From Microvirga zambiensis WSM3693 (GTDB lineage Bacteria > Pseudomonadota > Alphaproteobacteria > Rhizobiales > Beijerinckiaceae), in assembly GCF_016735695.1 (NCBI RefSeq), contig NZ_JAERQD010000001.1, forward strand, positions 248,001 to 312,000: a DNA stretch of 64,000 bases, given 5' to 3'. Both the position numbers and the translations under genes were made by a program. How positions within the stretch are numbered: position 1 is the stretch's first letter; every line of letters starts with the position of its first letter. A model generated the notes under the pieces. It saw nothing but the letters and a program-made list of their open reading frames with translations. It searched no databases and was not told the DNA's origin. Of the stretch, positions 55,207-63,767 are shown in pieces.

Positions 55207-56642
55207 TTGGCCTTCCGCACCGATGCGGATGCAAAGGTCACATCGCCCGAGACGGCCAGCGATGACGCGGGGGACATGAAGCGCACATACAAGAACAGGT
55301 ACATGGCGCTCGGATTGGCTATCAGTTTGCGGCGCGGGGTCAGCATAACCCCCGCGTCGGCTGCTGTTGGGAACGGTACTGTTGCCACCCGCTCGAAATC
55401 GCGGACCCAGTAGTTCGTTCCGTTTTCAACGGTCCAAAGCTCTGTTGTCACAGACAAGGCGCCTACAAGATTGTTGAGGATTACCTCGACGCTCGCCTCC
55501 AACTCATCGCCAGCCTGAAAGCTTCCCGTCGTTAGGTTCGCCTGAAGATGCGGGCCGAGGTTTGATCCTGTAGCCGCGCCGCTGAGAGCAATCTTCTGTC
55601 CTGGACGCCCATCAGCCAACGTTACCTTGGATGCCGTAGCTACGCCACCACCCATCGAGGAGGTATTAAACGTCCAACTTGTGGCCACTGTCGTGCCACC
55701 GTTGAACATCCCGTTAGGGACAAGATTGCCCCTTGGGTTTTCGCCTGGATCGTACAGATCAGATTGGTTCGTGACGCTGTAGAACCAATCGGGGAAGACC
55801 TTATCCGCTATGTCTGCGGCGCGTCTGCCAATGGCGCGGGCTCCAATGTTGGCTGGATGAAGTCCGTCTGTCGTGTAGCCGGTACGGTCAGTCCATGTCG
55901 GCGCGGCCGGATCATCAAAGACCGTGCCGCAATCCACAACATAGAAGTTGCGGCGGATACGCCCCTGTGCCTTGATCCATGAGTTGATGGCATTTGCCTT
56001 CTTTAACTGTAGAGCGGAGAAGGCGTTAGCACCGGAACGGCCTAAGATCAGATAAGCAAAAACAACGGTTCCATTCTTATAGAGCGCATCATAAATCTCA
56101 GTCAGGTTATCAATAGTGTCTTGAACCTCAACACCGGAATTAACATCGTTAGTGGCAGCGGGGATATGACAGAGGCCCGGAGCTGCCGCTATAACGGCAG
56201 GGAGGCGTTGCACCATGTCGTAAGTTTTATCACCGGGCACACCGAAGTTGTTGCTGGCGGGGAAATGGAACCGCTGACGGGTGTAGAACCGGAACCAAGT
56301 TAGAAACCCGCGCGGTGAAAAGCTTACAGAATTAGTACCAATGATCGTGCTTTGGTCGGTGATACTGTCCCCGAGGGCAGCCATCGTCGGTAGGATTGGC
56401 TGACTGGCAGCCAGAATATTCCCCAGCGTGTCAGAGACTGGGGAGCCGGTGGGGGTGATGGGGACAGAGCCAAGGCCTTCCATCGCCTCAGCCACTTTCG
56501 TCTCAGCCGCACCGGCTGCCTCTGTGGCCGCCGTCTGCGCAGCCTGCACCGCCTGCTGACGGGTCGTGGCGTCGTCCACCACCGCAGCCGTCATGTTGTC
56601 GACAGCAGTCGTGAGAGCAGCGATATCCTGTTGAATCGTCAT
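55203..56642 (-). CDS. Phage tail spike/appendage with SGNH esterase domain
   Basis: 479 residues. N-terminal ~60 residues form an Ala/Thr-rich coiled coil (trimeric stalk), residues ~85-290 an SGNH hydrolase: block I ALGDSITD (Ser), block II FGVPGD (Gly), block III PAATNDV (Asn), block V DGLHPANIG (Asp/His). The C-terminal ~180 residues look like a carbohydrate-binding beta domain. It probably deacetylates host surface polysaccharide during adsorption. Confidence 0.78.
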   Translation of the reverse strand: MTIQQDIAALTTAVDNMTAAVVDDATTRQQAVQAAQTAATEAAGAAETKVAEAMEGLGSVPITPTGSPVSDTLGNILAASQPILPTMAALGDSITDQSTIIGTNSVSFSPRGFLTWFRFYTRQRFHFPASNNFGVPGDKTYDMVQRLPAVIAAAPGLCHIPAATNDVNSGVEVQDTIDNLTEIYDALYKNGTVVFAYLILGRSGANAFSALQLKKANAINSWIKAQGRIRRNFYVVDCGTVFDDPAAPTWTDRTGYTTDGLHPANIGARAIGRRAADIADKVFPDWFYSVTNQSDLYDPGENPRGNLVPNGMFNGGTTVATSWTFNTSSMGGGVATASKVTLADGRPGQKIALSGAATGSNLGPHLQANLTTGSFQAGDELEASVEVILNNLVGALSVTTELWTVENGTNYWVRDFERVATVPFPTAADAGVMLTPRRKLIANPSAMYLFLYVRFMSPASSLAVSGDVTFASASVRKAN

Positions 56643-56644
56643 GG

Positions 56645-56887
56645 TCAGATCTGCCCGGTAATAAGCTGAATGATGCGGGTGGACTGGTTGGCATAGGCGG
56701 TCGCCATCTGGACGAGCGGCGCTGCGATCTCTTCGGTCTGGTCGAACTCGACCCAGTCGCCCCAGGTGCTGTCCTGCTGCCTGAAGCGGATGCGGGCTCC
56801 GTCGACCTCGTGCTCAGGCAGAGGCCCCTGAACGCCGCGCGTGAAAGCGGTGACCAGCTTTGTGCCGGTCGGCTGTGGAACGGCCAT
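56645..56887 (-). CDS. Small phage tail-region protein
   Basis: 80 residues with IRFRQQDSTWGDWVEFDQTEE. ATG at 56887 is behind GGAGCCTGAGC, two bases after the next gene upstream ends. No known domain; position suggests a tail appendage component or chaperone. Confidence 0.55.
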   Translation of the reverse strand: MAVPQPTGTKLVTAFTRGVQGPLPEHEVDGARIRFRQQDSTWGDWVEFDQTEEIAAPLVQMATAYANQSTRIIQLITGQI

Positions 56888-56889
56888 GC

Positions 56890-57270
56890 TCAGGCTCCGG
56901 GATAGAGGGTGATGGGAATTCGGCAGACCCACTCGGAGGGCTCAGAGCCGTCTGTGGAGCGGTAGAGGTCAGCCATGACGCTGATGGGCTGGGATGGGCT
57001 CCGCACGAAGCCTGGGCGGTCATCCACGGCTAGCGTGATCTCAAGGTTCGGCTCGGGCTGGTTCGATGCGGTCGGAGCGGGATCCACGATGACGATTGAG
57101 CCGTCGTCAGTGGTGGCCTCCCCCACCAGGGCACCGGCAGCATCCATGCAGGACAGCTTCAGCCGGGAGCCCGTCAGGATCACCGGCACCCCATAGGTCG
57201 TCCCGTCGGCGTCGGCCACGCGCACGGGCGCGCTCCACACCGCCTTGGTGTTGAAGTTGAGGGTCTTCAT
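56890..57270 (-). CDS. Phage tail-region beta-rich protein of unknown function
   Basis: 126 residues, beginning MKTLNFNTKAVWSAPVRV, rich in beta-forming segments and ending in a probable tail-module fold. Its N-terminus resembles the 24-residue ORF at 57301-57375. Unknown function. Confidence 0.6.
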   Translation of the reverse strand: MKTLNFNTKAVWSAPVRVADADGTTYGVPVILTGSRLKLSCMDAAGALVGEATTDDGSIVIVDPAPTASNQPEPNLEITLAVDDRPGFVRSPSQPISVMADLYRSTDGSEPSEWVCRIPITLYPGA

Positions 57271-57300
57271 CGATGTCTCGGGCTAGGGGATTACAGGCCG

Positions 57301-57375
57301 CTAAAGCGGATCCGTCCGCAGGAACTGGGCATTGAAGCGCCAGTCCGCCTTGGAATTGAACGTCGGGGCCTTCAT
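57301..57375 (-). CDS. 24-residue ORF, remnant paralogue of the next gene
   Basis: Starts MKAPTFNSKADWRFN, parallel to MKTLNFNTKAVWSAP of the following gene, and stops at TAG 57301-57303. GGAG precedes the ATG. It may be a truncated duplicate of the neighbouring gene rather than a functional peptide. Confidence 0.4.
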   Translation of the reverse strand: MKAPTFNSKADWRFNAQFLRTDPL

Positions 57376-57438
57376 GGGGACTCCGGGCATGAAAAAGCCC
57401 GCTCGGAAGCGGGCGCAATCGACAGAATGCGAAGCGAG

Positions 57439-57867
57439 TTATTCTGGCCCCCGCCCTGCCATGACAGCCGCCTTGCGCTCCGAAGAGATCAACCCAGCGT
57501 TCACGAGAGCCTGGAGACCCGGCTCGGTCCGAGGATCATCGAGGTCGATGAACTGCGCACCGAGGGCCTTGTCGTACCAGAGCTTGATTGCCGGTATGGA
57601 CATCGACGCCTCGACGAGTGTCAGTTGTTCTTGGTCCGTGAACAGGTCCATGAACTCGAGGAACGTGAACTGTCTCTGCACCACCGGTGCCGGACCAGGC
57701 GGAGGCGAGAACGTGCCATCCTCGTTGACCGTGTAATAGTTTTCCACGACCGTGTTCCCGTGGACGCGACGCCAGAGCGCCGCTTCCTCTTCGGTGCCCC
57801 ATGTCGGTTCGTGATCTAACTCAATGACGTTCGTGACGAGGTCTCCGACAATGCGGACATATTTCAT
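57439..57867 (-). CDS. Phage protein, probable tail-fibre accessory
   Basis: 142 residues: N-terminal MKYVRIVGDLVTNVIEL, middle PPPGPAPVVQRQFTFLEFMDLF and a helical C-terminus (FIDLDDPRTEPGLQALVNAG). Located right after the tail fibre gene, where fibre assembly proteins are usual. ATG at 57867 is preceded by AAGGGTAGG. No firm family. Confidence 0.6.
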   Translation of the reverse strand: MKYVRIVGDLVTNVIELDHEPTWGTEEEAALWRRVHGNTVVENYYTVNEDGTFSPPPGPAPVVQRQFTFLEFMDLFTDQEQLTLVEASMSIPAIKLWYDKALGAQFIDLDDPRTEPGLQALVNAGLISSERKAAVMAGRGPE

Positions 57868-57878
57868 GATGCCTACCC

Positions 57879-59021
57879 TTAGTAACGAATGATGACAGCG
57901 CCCACGCCGCCCTTGCCGCCGGCATAAGCGTTTGAGCCGCTTTGGCACCAGCCGCCACCACCGCCCGATCCAAAGGACGGTCCTGGCGATCCAGCCGACC
58001 CAGAATTGGACGACCCGCCCCCGCCGAAGAAGCTCGACGCGCCGAGCCCGCCGAAGACCCAGGTCACGCCGGCCGAAAGGAGCCCGGCCTGTCCAGATCC
58101 GCCGGCGATGCCGAGGCTGTTAGACGCACCGCCGGTGCCGGCACCGCCGTTGCCCGGAGCGCAAGGGCCGCCGACGTTGCCGCCTCCGCCGCCCGCCGCA
58201 GTAATAGTGAATGACCCACCTAGTGAAATGACGCTGGACTGCCCGGCCGCGCCCTGCCCGCCAACTGTCGTTCCCGCGCCGCCCGCGCCGCCATCGCCGA
58301 CCGTAATGGAAACGCTGTCGCCGGGATTGACGGACTGGCCGGACACGACATAGCCACCGGCGCCGCCGCCACCTCCTGAGAATCCGCCAGCGCCCTGGTT
58401 GCCGCCGCCTCCGCCTCCGCCGCCGCCGACCTGTTCCATATAAAGACGCCGGATTCCCGCCGGAACAACGAAGGTATAGGAGCCCGGCACGGTATAAGCT
58501 TGGATGGTCGTGAAGCTGTTTGTGATGTCAGCCGTTCCAGGGTTCAGGACTTCAAAGCTTGTCCCGTTGTAGAAGAGTTCCACAACAGACCCCGCAGGAA
58601 GGTCGCCTTTCTTGGCGTTCGCCAAGGCTCCGGCAACTCGGCGAGTGATTTGTTTGGCGCCGAGTCCGTTGACATTGATTGTAGGCGCGTCTGCCGTGTT
58701 GGTCGTCGCAACCAACCCGCGCAGCGGCACGCCGAGCAGGTCGGCATATGACGCCGGCGCCGGATCCAGCGTCATGGTTAAAGCGTTCGCGGTGCCGCCG
58801 ATCGTACGCCAGTTCAGGGCCTGCGAACGAACCGACTTTAAAAGCTGCAAAAGGTCCGTTGCGCTCGGCGTAAGCCCACTTTTCTCGATGAGCGAGTGCA
58901 ATTCGCGCAGATGATGCTCAATGGCCTCGGCGGGCACGCGGGACCCCTGCGTGCCGGTCCCGAGGTTCCGGTTGACATAAGGGTCATTGGCGGCCCCGCC
59001 GACGGGAGGCTGGTACTTCAT
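57879..59021 (-). CDS. Phage tail fibre with glycine-rich tip
   Basis: 380 residues. The N-terminal ~150 residues are tail-fibre-like (VPAEAIEHHLRELHSLIEKS; LLQLLKSVRSQALNW). The C-terminal ~190 residues form a glycine-rich domain with runs of up to nine Gly, as in receptor-binding tips built of polyglycine-II helices. Starts at ATG 59021, overlapping the stop of the gp48-like gene (TAATG); an upstream in-frame extension is a shadow. Confidence 0.75.
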   Translation of the reverse strand: MKYQPPVGGAANDPYVNRNLGTGTQGSRVPAEAIEHHLRELHSLIEKSGLTPSATDLLQLLKSVRSQALNWRTIGGTANALTMTLDPAPASYADLLGVPLRGLVATTNTADAPTINVNGLGAKQITRRVAGALANAKKGDLPAGSVVELFYNGTSFEVLNPGTADITNSFTTIQAYTVPGSYTFVVPAGIRRLYMEQVGGGGGGGGGNQGAGGFSGGGGGAGGYVVSGQSVNPGDSVSITVGDGGAGGAGTTVGGQGAAGQSSVISLGGSFTITAAGGGGGNVGGPCAPGNGGAGTGGASNSLGIAGGSGQAGLLSAGVTWVFGGLGASSFFGGGGSSNSGSAGSPGPSFGSGGGGGWCQSGSNAYAGGKGGVGAVIIRY

Positions 59022-59719
59022 TAGGCGACTCCGCTGTAGTCGAATATGAGGGTGGTATGAAGGGGCGCTACGCGCCGCAGAATGCATTCCAGGTCAGTTG
59101 CAACGACGAAGCCGCCGAGCGGCGTTTCGCCCACGATTCCCTCACCCGCGTAGAACCAGATGTCTCCGAGATTGATCAGGTGGACGATCCACTCGTGATG
59201 CATGTTCGCCGCGACTACGGTGTCATCTCCGCCGCACTCAGAGACGCCGCAGATGAAGTCGCTTGGCTCTGTGATGGTGATGTCGAAGCCAACCGATGCG
59301 GCAAGGCAGATGAAGTAGGCTGGACTTGCCCCGCCCTGCGCACCGTAGCGAGCCCGCACAGCGTTAATGCGGCCCGTGTCGCCGGAGGCCGGCGAAGTGC
59401 AAGGATCCGGCAGTCCGTATTCAGCCTCCCAATCGTCGAGCGAATAGGTGATGGCTGAGGGAAACGTCTGGATCGCCGCCTCGAACGCTGCCTTGTAGTA
59501 ATCAGACAGCCAGCCGGCCAATGCTGTCCAGACTTTGCGCATCACCGGGGAAGCGCCAGAGCCGTCGCTGACCTCGTCCGTTCCCCAGATCGGACCGCGA
59601 GGCGCGACCGCGATCACTTGAGGCAGGAGATCGCTGGCAGCCGGCCCGCCTTCCCGGTCAGCCACAGAGGGTGGTTGCGCTGGGAGCAGTGCGCACGGCC
59701 AGCCGTCAGGAATCGCCAT
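59021..59719 (-). CDS. Mu gp48-like baseplate protein (DUF2313/YmfQ)
   Basis: 232 residues. DLLPQVIAVAPRGPIWGTDE, a central DWEAEYGLPDPC (typical of the family) and C-terminal CILRRVAPLHTTLIFDYSG. Connects baseplate and tail fibre in Mu-like phages. Follows the gp47-like gene by 10 nt. Confidence 0.82.
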   Translation of the reverse strand: MAIPDGWPCALLPAQPPSVADREGGPAASDLLPQVIAVAPRGPIWGTDEVSDGSGASPVMRKVWTALAGWLSDYYKAAFEAAIQTFPSAITYSLDDWEAEYGLPDPCTSPASGDTGRINAVRARYGAQGGASPAYFICLAASVGFDITITEPSDFICGVSECGGDDTVVAANMHHEWIVHLINLGDIWFYAGEGIVGETPLGGFVVATDLECILRRVAPLHTTLIFDYSGVA

Positions 59720-59729
59720 TGAGATCTCG

Positions 59730-60821
59730 TCAGGAAGGGTAAGTGACGACGCCGCGCACCGGCATCTGGCCGGCCGTCGAGTACGTCAGGTCGGATGCCG
59801 GAACCGTCAGCGTGTGCTTATTCTCGCCTGTCGCCCGGGAAATCGCCTCTGAGATCCAAGCCCGCCAGAGGATGAAGTTCGTTGAAGGCGTCGCTGGGGC
59901 GACCTTGTCCGCGAACATGGCGTCGAGCTCAGCCTCGACCGCTGCTCGTATGGCCGGAGTGTCAGGGGATAGGCCTGTGATGGTGATGTCTACTGGCTGG
60001 GGATCCGGCGCCACAACCGAGACACGTGCCGTTACCGGGCGCCGGATCGGATCTTCGACATAGGCCTGTACCGCGGCTACGTCAGATGGCGTCGGGATTC
60101 CATTGGTGCGATCAGATCGAAGGAAGCTGATCCAGACCTCACGGCTGTCGTTGATGAAACTGTCGACGAAGACACGAGTGATTGCGCCGGAGCTTTCCTT
60201 GGTCCACCTAATCCAGTCTGTTGCAGATCCGCCCTGAGGCGGGTTGCGCTTTCGATCTAGAATGCGCTGCCGGAGCGTTTCGATGGGCTCTACATCTGCG
60301 CCGCCGCCAAGTCCGCCCGCCGAGACGGTCGCTGTATCGCCGAGCCCCGTGACGACGCCGGTGTCTACCAGCGTCAAGGTCTGAGCTGCATCGGTATTGC
60401 CGAGCGTGCCGGCGTCGATGGCCTCGAACTCCAGACTGGTGCCTGCCCCTGCCCCGATCGCGCTCGTGCGGGTCCTAAATAGCGCCCCGTCGGCGCGCCT
60501 AAAGGTGATGCCGTACGGCACGACCGTCGAGACAGGGACATCGACCGTGACATAGCCCGTGGCGACCTTCGCCGGAATCCGAGTGATGCCGAGCTCGAAG
60601 CCGTGGCGCACCAGCCAGACCTCATCGGCGGTGGACGCGAACAACTGCCGATAAAGGAACTTCAGCCGGAGGTGCCACTCCTTGCCGAGAAGGGCGAGGA
60701 TCTTGGCCAGGATGGGAAAGAGATTCGGCCACAGATCGATCGTGGCGCCTTCGGTCGCCTCTGAAATGATCAGCCGCGCCCGCTGCGACAGATCAGACAG
60801 CTTCGGAACAACAAACGTCAT
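59730..60821 (-). CDS. Mu gp47-like baseplate J protein
   Basis: 363 residues. Baseplate_J family: ASTADEVWLVRHGFELGITR, GYVTVDVPVSTVVPYGITFR, and GSATDWIRWTKESSGAITRVFVD. Forms the baseplate wedge. Start overlaps the stop of the gp46-like gene (ATGA). Confidence 0.88.
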   Translation of the reverse strand: MTFVVPKLSDLSQRARLIISEATEGATIDLWPNLFPILAKILALLGKEWHLRLKFLYRQLFASTADEVWLVRHGFELGITRIPAKVATGYVTVDVPVSTVVPYGITFRRADGALFRTRTSAIGAGAGTSLEFEAIDAGTLGNTDAAQTLTLVDTGVVTGLGDTATVSAGGLGGGADVEPIETLRQRILDRKRNPPQGGSATDWIRWTKESSGAITRVFVDSFINDSREVWISFLRSDRTNGIPTPSDVAAVQAYVEDPIRRPVTARVSVVAPDPQPVDITITGLSPDTPAIRAAVEAELDAMFADKVAPATPSTNFILWRAWISEAISRATGENKHTLTVPASDLTYSTAGQMPVRGVVTYPS

Positions 60822-61327
60822 TGAATGAGCTTCCAGAGTGGATCGAAGCGGACATTGGCGGTGTTGCGGCCATCGCGACCGATAACGGCCACCTCGAGAA
60901 GAATGCGGCCCTCAGCCTTCTGCACCGTCGCCCTGACGTCGATGCGGGTAGCGAGGCCCTGACGGATGAGAGTCTGTAAAGCGCGCCGGGCTTCGTCCTC
61001 GACCGCCCTGCCCGTCTCATCGATCAGCTCATGCCGCCGGTAGAGCCAGAGCTTGGAGCCGAGTTCGGTCTCTCCGCGTGAGGTATCGATGTCGAATCCG
61101 TCGCCCGGCCAGCCGCGGGCATCGCCAGCATGCTCGTGGCGGAGCTCGTCCTGAGAGGCGCGGGCATCGGTCAGCAGGCAGAGCGCAATCGCCGTGGCGA
61201 TCGGGTTCTGAGCCCTCAGGCCGGTGCGCTCGTCCAGAACGAAGTCGCCCGTCGTACCGTCGATGATCACGACATCGGGCGGCAGGACCGTGCGGTCCGC
61301 CGTCGACAGCGGTTTAATTGTGAGCAT
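60818..61327 (-). CDS. Mu gp46-like baseplate protein
   Basis: 169 residues, GP46 family (DUF1320-adjacent class of wedge proteins): ALCLLTDARASQDELRH, then GWPGDGFD and ELGSKLWLYRRHELIDE. Equivalent to gp25/W wedge components. AAAGGGCG precedes the start. Confidence 0.85.
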   Translation of the reverse strand: MLTIKPLSTADRTVLPPDVVIIDGTTGDFVLDERTGLRAQNPIATAIALCLLTDARASQDELRHEHAGDARGWPGDGFDIDTSRGETELGSKLWLYRRHELIDETGRAVEDEARRALQTLIRQGLATRIDVRATVQKAEGRILLEVAVIGRDGRNTANVRFDPLWKLIQ

Positions 61328-61337
61328 GGGCGCCCTT

Positions 61338-61601
61338 TCAGGAGCACTCGAAATTCGGCGAGCCGTCGGAGATCACGGCACCGCACCCGCAGACAGATCC
61401 AACACGGGCAGCAGGCTTGCCCTCGACCTCAAGATTCGGAGATCCGGTGAGGATCGGGGTCACCCCATGGCCTGGGATTGGGCAGGAATGGAGATCGTCC
61501 ACGCGGGCGATCAGGATGCCGTCGGCTTCCGTCCGGGATGCCGACGAGATGATGACCCCACCATGACTGGAAGGATCGCCTAGTCTGGCCACTCTCGGCA
61601 T
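61338..61601 (-). CDS. PAAR-domain tip protein
   Basis: 87 residues. PAAR repeats: MPRVARLGDPSSHGGVI, then VTPILTGSPNLEVEGKPAAR and CGAVISDGSPN, with His and Cys metal ligands (HGG, HSCPIPGHG, CGCG). PAAR proteins sharpen the spike of contractile injection systems. Start overlaps the gp45-like stop (ATGA). Confidence 0.85.
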   Translation of the reverse strand: MPRVARLGDPSSHGGVIISSASRTEADGILIARVDDLHSCPIPGHGVTPILTGSPNLEVEGKPAARVGSVCGCGAVISDGSPNFECS

Positions 61602-61990
61602 CAGGCGTTGATCTTCACTTTGCCGCCTTCCATGACGATGGTGGCGCCGTCGCAGACCATCTCAACCTTCTGAGCGTGTACAAACCGCATGTTCTGTTGG
61701 ACGAGAGAAATCATCGATCCGAACGCATCGTAGATGATGTGCTCGCCTGGGTTCTGCAGGCGCGGCCGGTGTTGTGGATGCTCAAGCCCAAAGGCAAGAA
61801 CCAAGTCCCTACGCCCTCGCAGCGGAATGCCGATACCATGTGAACCCACAGGAGGGATCGCGGAGCGTCCGAACTGCTGGACACGATGGACCTTCGTATA
61901 CTCATCCCCATTGACGCCGATCACGCTGACGGTCTGCTGACCGTCACTATCCTGGGTCTCAATCAACTGCATGCGGAATGGATCGAACAT
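61601..61990 (-). CDS. Mu gp45-like baseplate spike protein
   Basis: 129 residues. DGQQTVSVIGVNGDEYTKVHR, RGRRDLVLAFGLEHPQHRPR and the terminal beta-repeat VEMVCDGATIVMEGGKVKIN are typical of the Mu gp45 family (central spike that pierces the membrane). Shorter than Mu gp45 (~197 residues). Its tip function may be shared with the following PAAR protein. Confidence 0.82.
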   Translation of the reverse strand: MFDPFRMQLIETQDSDGQQTVSVIGVNGDEYTKVHRVQQFGRSAIPPVGSHGIGIPLRGRRDLVLAFGLEHPQHRPRLQNPGEHIIYDAFGSMISLVQQNMRFVHAQKVEMVCDGATIVMEGGKVKINA

Positions 61991-63051
61991 TACTCGAATG
62001 TCCCTGCCTTGGTGCCGTAAGCCTTGTCAGATTTCCCCTTCGGATCCTTGCCGCCGTGGCTGCGCGGGTCGACGAAGGTCAGTTCTGCGGTTGTTCCCCC
62101 GGTCACACTTTGCCGAAATGTGACGCTGGAAAGCGTCATGTCCTGATCGACCCGCTCCGACGGCAGTTTGATCGCCATCAACCGTCCGGGGTCCCAGAGG
62201 AGGCCAGATTCATCGCGCCAGGTGCTTGCGGTGATGGTGATTGAGGTACCCTCGCCCTGCCGACGCAGGCGCTCCCATTGGGCACGGTTCTTCAATTCCT
62301 TCTCGGTGCCGTCGCCTTCCAGGAAGATGATGAGCGGTCGATAGCGCCCGACTTCCGGGTCGTATTCCTTGACCTCCTGCCGGAGATCCTTGGGACTCGT
62401 GCCAAGGGCCCTCTGACCTTTGACGATGATATCGCTGTGCTTCCCCTCGGACGAGAACTTCACGCCATATCGCTTGATCGGAGAGTAGCCCTCGACCAGC
62501 GCGCCGGTATGACGCTTCGTCCCGGCTCGCGTAATGAGGACCGACCCGTCCGGCTGGCCCACCAACAGGAGGCCCTGCTTGTAGGCCTCCCGTGCCAGCG
62601 TCTGATGCAGGGGTTCCAGCGGATGCCTCTGCACCTTCGGAATGGGCTTCAGTTCGACGTCCGCCTTATAGCCGACATCGAATTCGTCAAATTCCCGCGC
62701 GACTTCCTCAAGGTTCTTGCCCTCGACGCGCCCCGTCTTGTGCTTCGCCGGCGGACAGTCGATGGCATCGGCCGCCTTTGAGCGTCCGGAAACCCGAACC
62801 TCATGTGTGGCGCCCTCGCCATGATCAGCCTCGTAGCTGTCGATGTAGCCACTGCATAGAAGGTCGCCGTTGGAATAGAGCTCGACTTTCGCGCCCAGTC
62901 GCAACGCCCAGGCGTCTTGATGCCAAGCTGGATTGGTCGCCTTCAGTCCGAAGGTAATCGCTGCCTGGTCGATGGACCTCGTGACGTTGACTTCCTCGAA
63001 ACCGGACAGCCTCTGGCCTCCAACGACCAGTGTGACGATCTCGTCGATCAT
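61990..63051 (-). CDS. Mu gp44-like baseplate hub protein
   Basis: 353 residues, gpD/gp27-type hub: LVVGGQRLSGFEEVNVTRSI at the start, EVRVSGRSKAADAIDC in the middle and a helical/beta C-terminus (GLLWDPGRLMAIKLPSERVD). Forms the trimeric hub on which the gp45 spike sits. Overlaps its neighbours on both sides by 1-4 nt. Confidence 0.85.
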   Translation of the reverse strand: MIDEIVTLVVGGQRLSGFEEVNVTRSIDQAAITFGLKATNPAWHQDAWALRLGAKVELYSNGDLLCSGYIDSYEADHGEGATHEVRVSGRSKAADAIDCPPAKHKTGRVEGKNLEEVAREFDEFDVGYKADVELKPIPKVQRHPLEPLHQTLAREAYKQGLLLVGQPDGSVLITRAGTKRHTGALVEGYSPIKRYGVKFSSEGKHSDIIVKGQRALGTSPKDLRQEVKEYDPEVGRYRPLIIFLEGDGTEKELKNRAQWERLRRQGEGTSITITASTWRDESGLLWDPGRLMAIKLPSERVDQDMTLSSVTFRQSVTGGTTAELTFVDPRSHGGKDPKGKSDKAYGTKAGTFE

Positions 63052-63767
63052 TCTGCCAAGGCTTCCAGTGACGTGGGCATGAAGAGCGGGGTGGTGCAGC
63101 TATTCCGCTCTACCAGCTCCTCAGCGCGCTCTGGGTCGCCATAGAGGCGCCAGGCGAGCACCGTGGCCGGGAAAGAGCGCATCGCCTCGACGAGCACGAC
63201 TGGCTTCAGATCCAGGGCGCCACGGCCGAGATAGTCGATAGCCTGCCGCACAGCGTCGGACGCTGCCCGCCAGACATCCTCGCCGCCGTTCTCAGCGATG
63301 CGTTCAAGCGAGGCATCTGCAAGATTGGCGAGACGACCGGACGCCGCCTGCGCCGATGGCCTATCCATGTAGGAGCGCTCGGCCACCGCCACAGCGACCT
63401 CAGCCATGACCGCAGCCTCAACACAGGCAACCGCTGCACGAGCGAAGTCCGAGGCCAGGGTCACCGCCGGCGAAGACGTCGCCGGGATGGCATTGGTCAG
63501 GAGCGGTATGGCCGCCGCGCCTAGGCCTTCGACTTCAGCAGGGTCGGCCTCGCTGCCCATATCCCTGATGATGTCGCATAGGTCACCGACAGCATTGGCG
63601 ATGGTAGAGACCAGCACGGCGCCAACGAGCCCCGCCCGGGTGCGGGCGATGCGCGTCGCGATATCAGCTGCCACATCGGCGTCGAGCGTCAGACCGGTGC
63701 GAAGGCTCTCCACTTGATCGCAGAGACCCTGCACCACGCCGGCGGCGATCGTTACGCGCTCCGTCAT
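63048..63767 (-). CDS. Mu gp43-like DNA circularisation protein, C-terminal half
   Basis: 239 residues, Ala-rich helical. The end (PVVLVEAMRSFPATVLAWRL, ERAEELVERN, TPLFMPTSLEALAE) matches the C-terminus of DNA circularisation (gpN/gp43) proteins. The N-terminal domain is encoded by the separate upstream frame (63764-64000), joined by an ATGA overlap. Either the gene is naturally split or the original single gene has frameshifted. Confidence 0.7.
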   Translation of the reverse strand: MTERVTIAAGVVQGLCDQVESLRTGLTLDADVAADIATRIARTRAGLVGAVLVSTIANAVGDLCDIIRDMGSEADPAEVEGLGAAAIPLLTNAIPATSSPAVTLASDFARAAVACVEAAVMAEVAVAVAERSYMDRPSAQAASGRLANLADASLERIAENGGEDVWRAASDAVRQAIDYLGRGALDLKPVVLVEAMRSFPATVLAWRLYGDPERAEELVERNSCTTPLFMPTSLEALAE

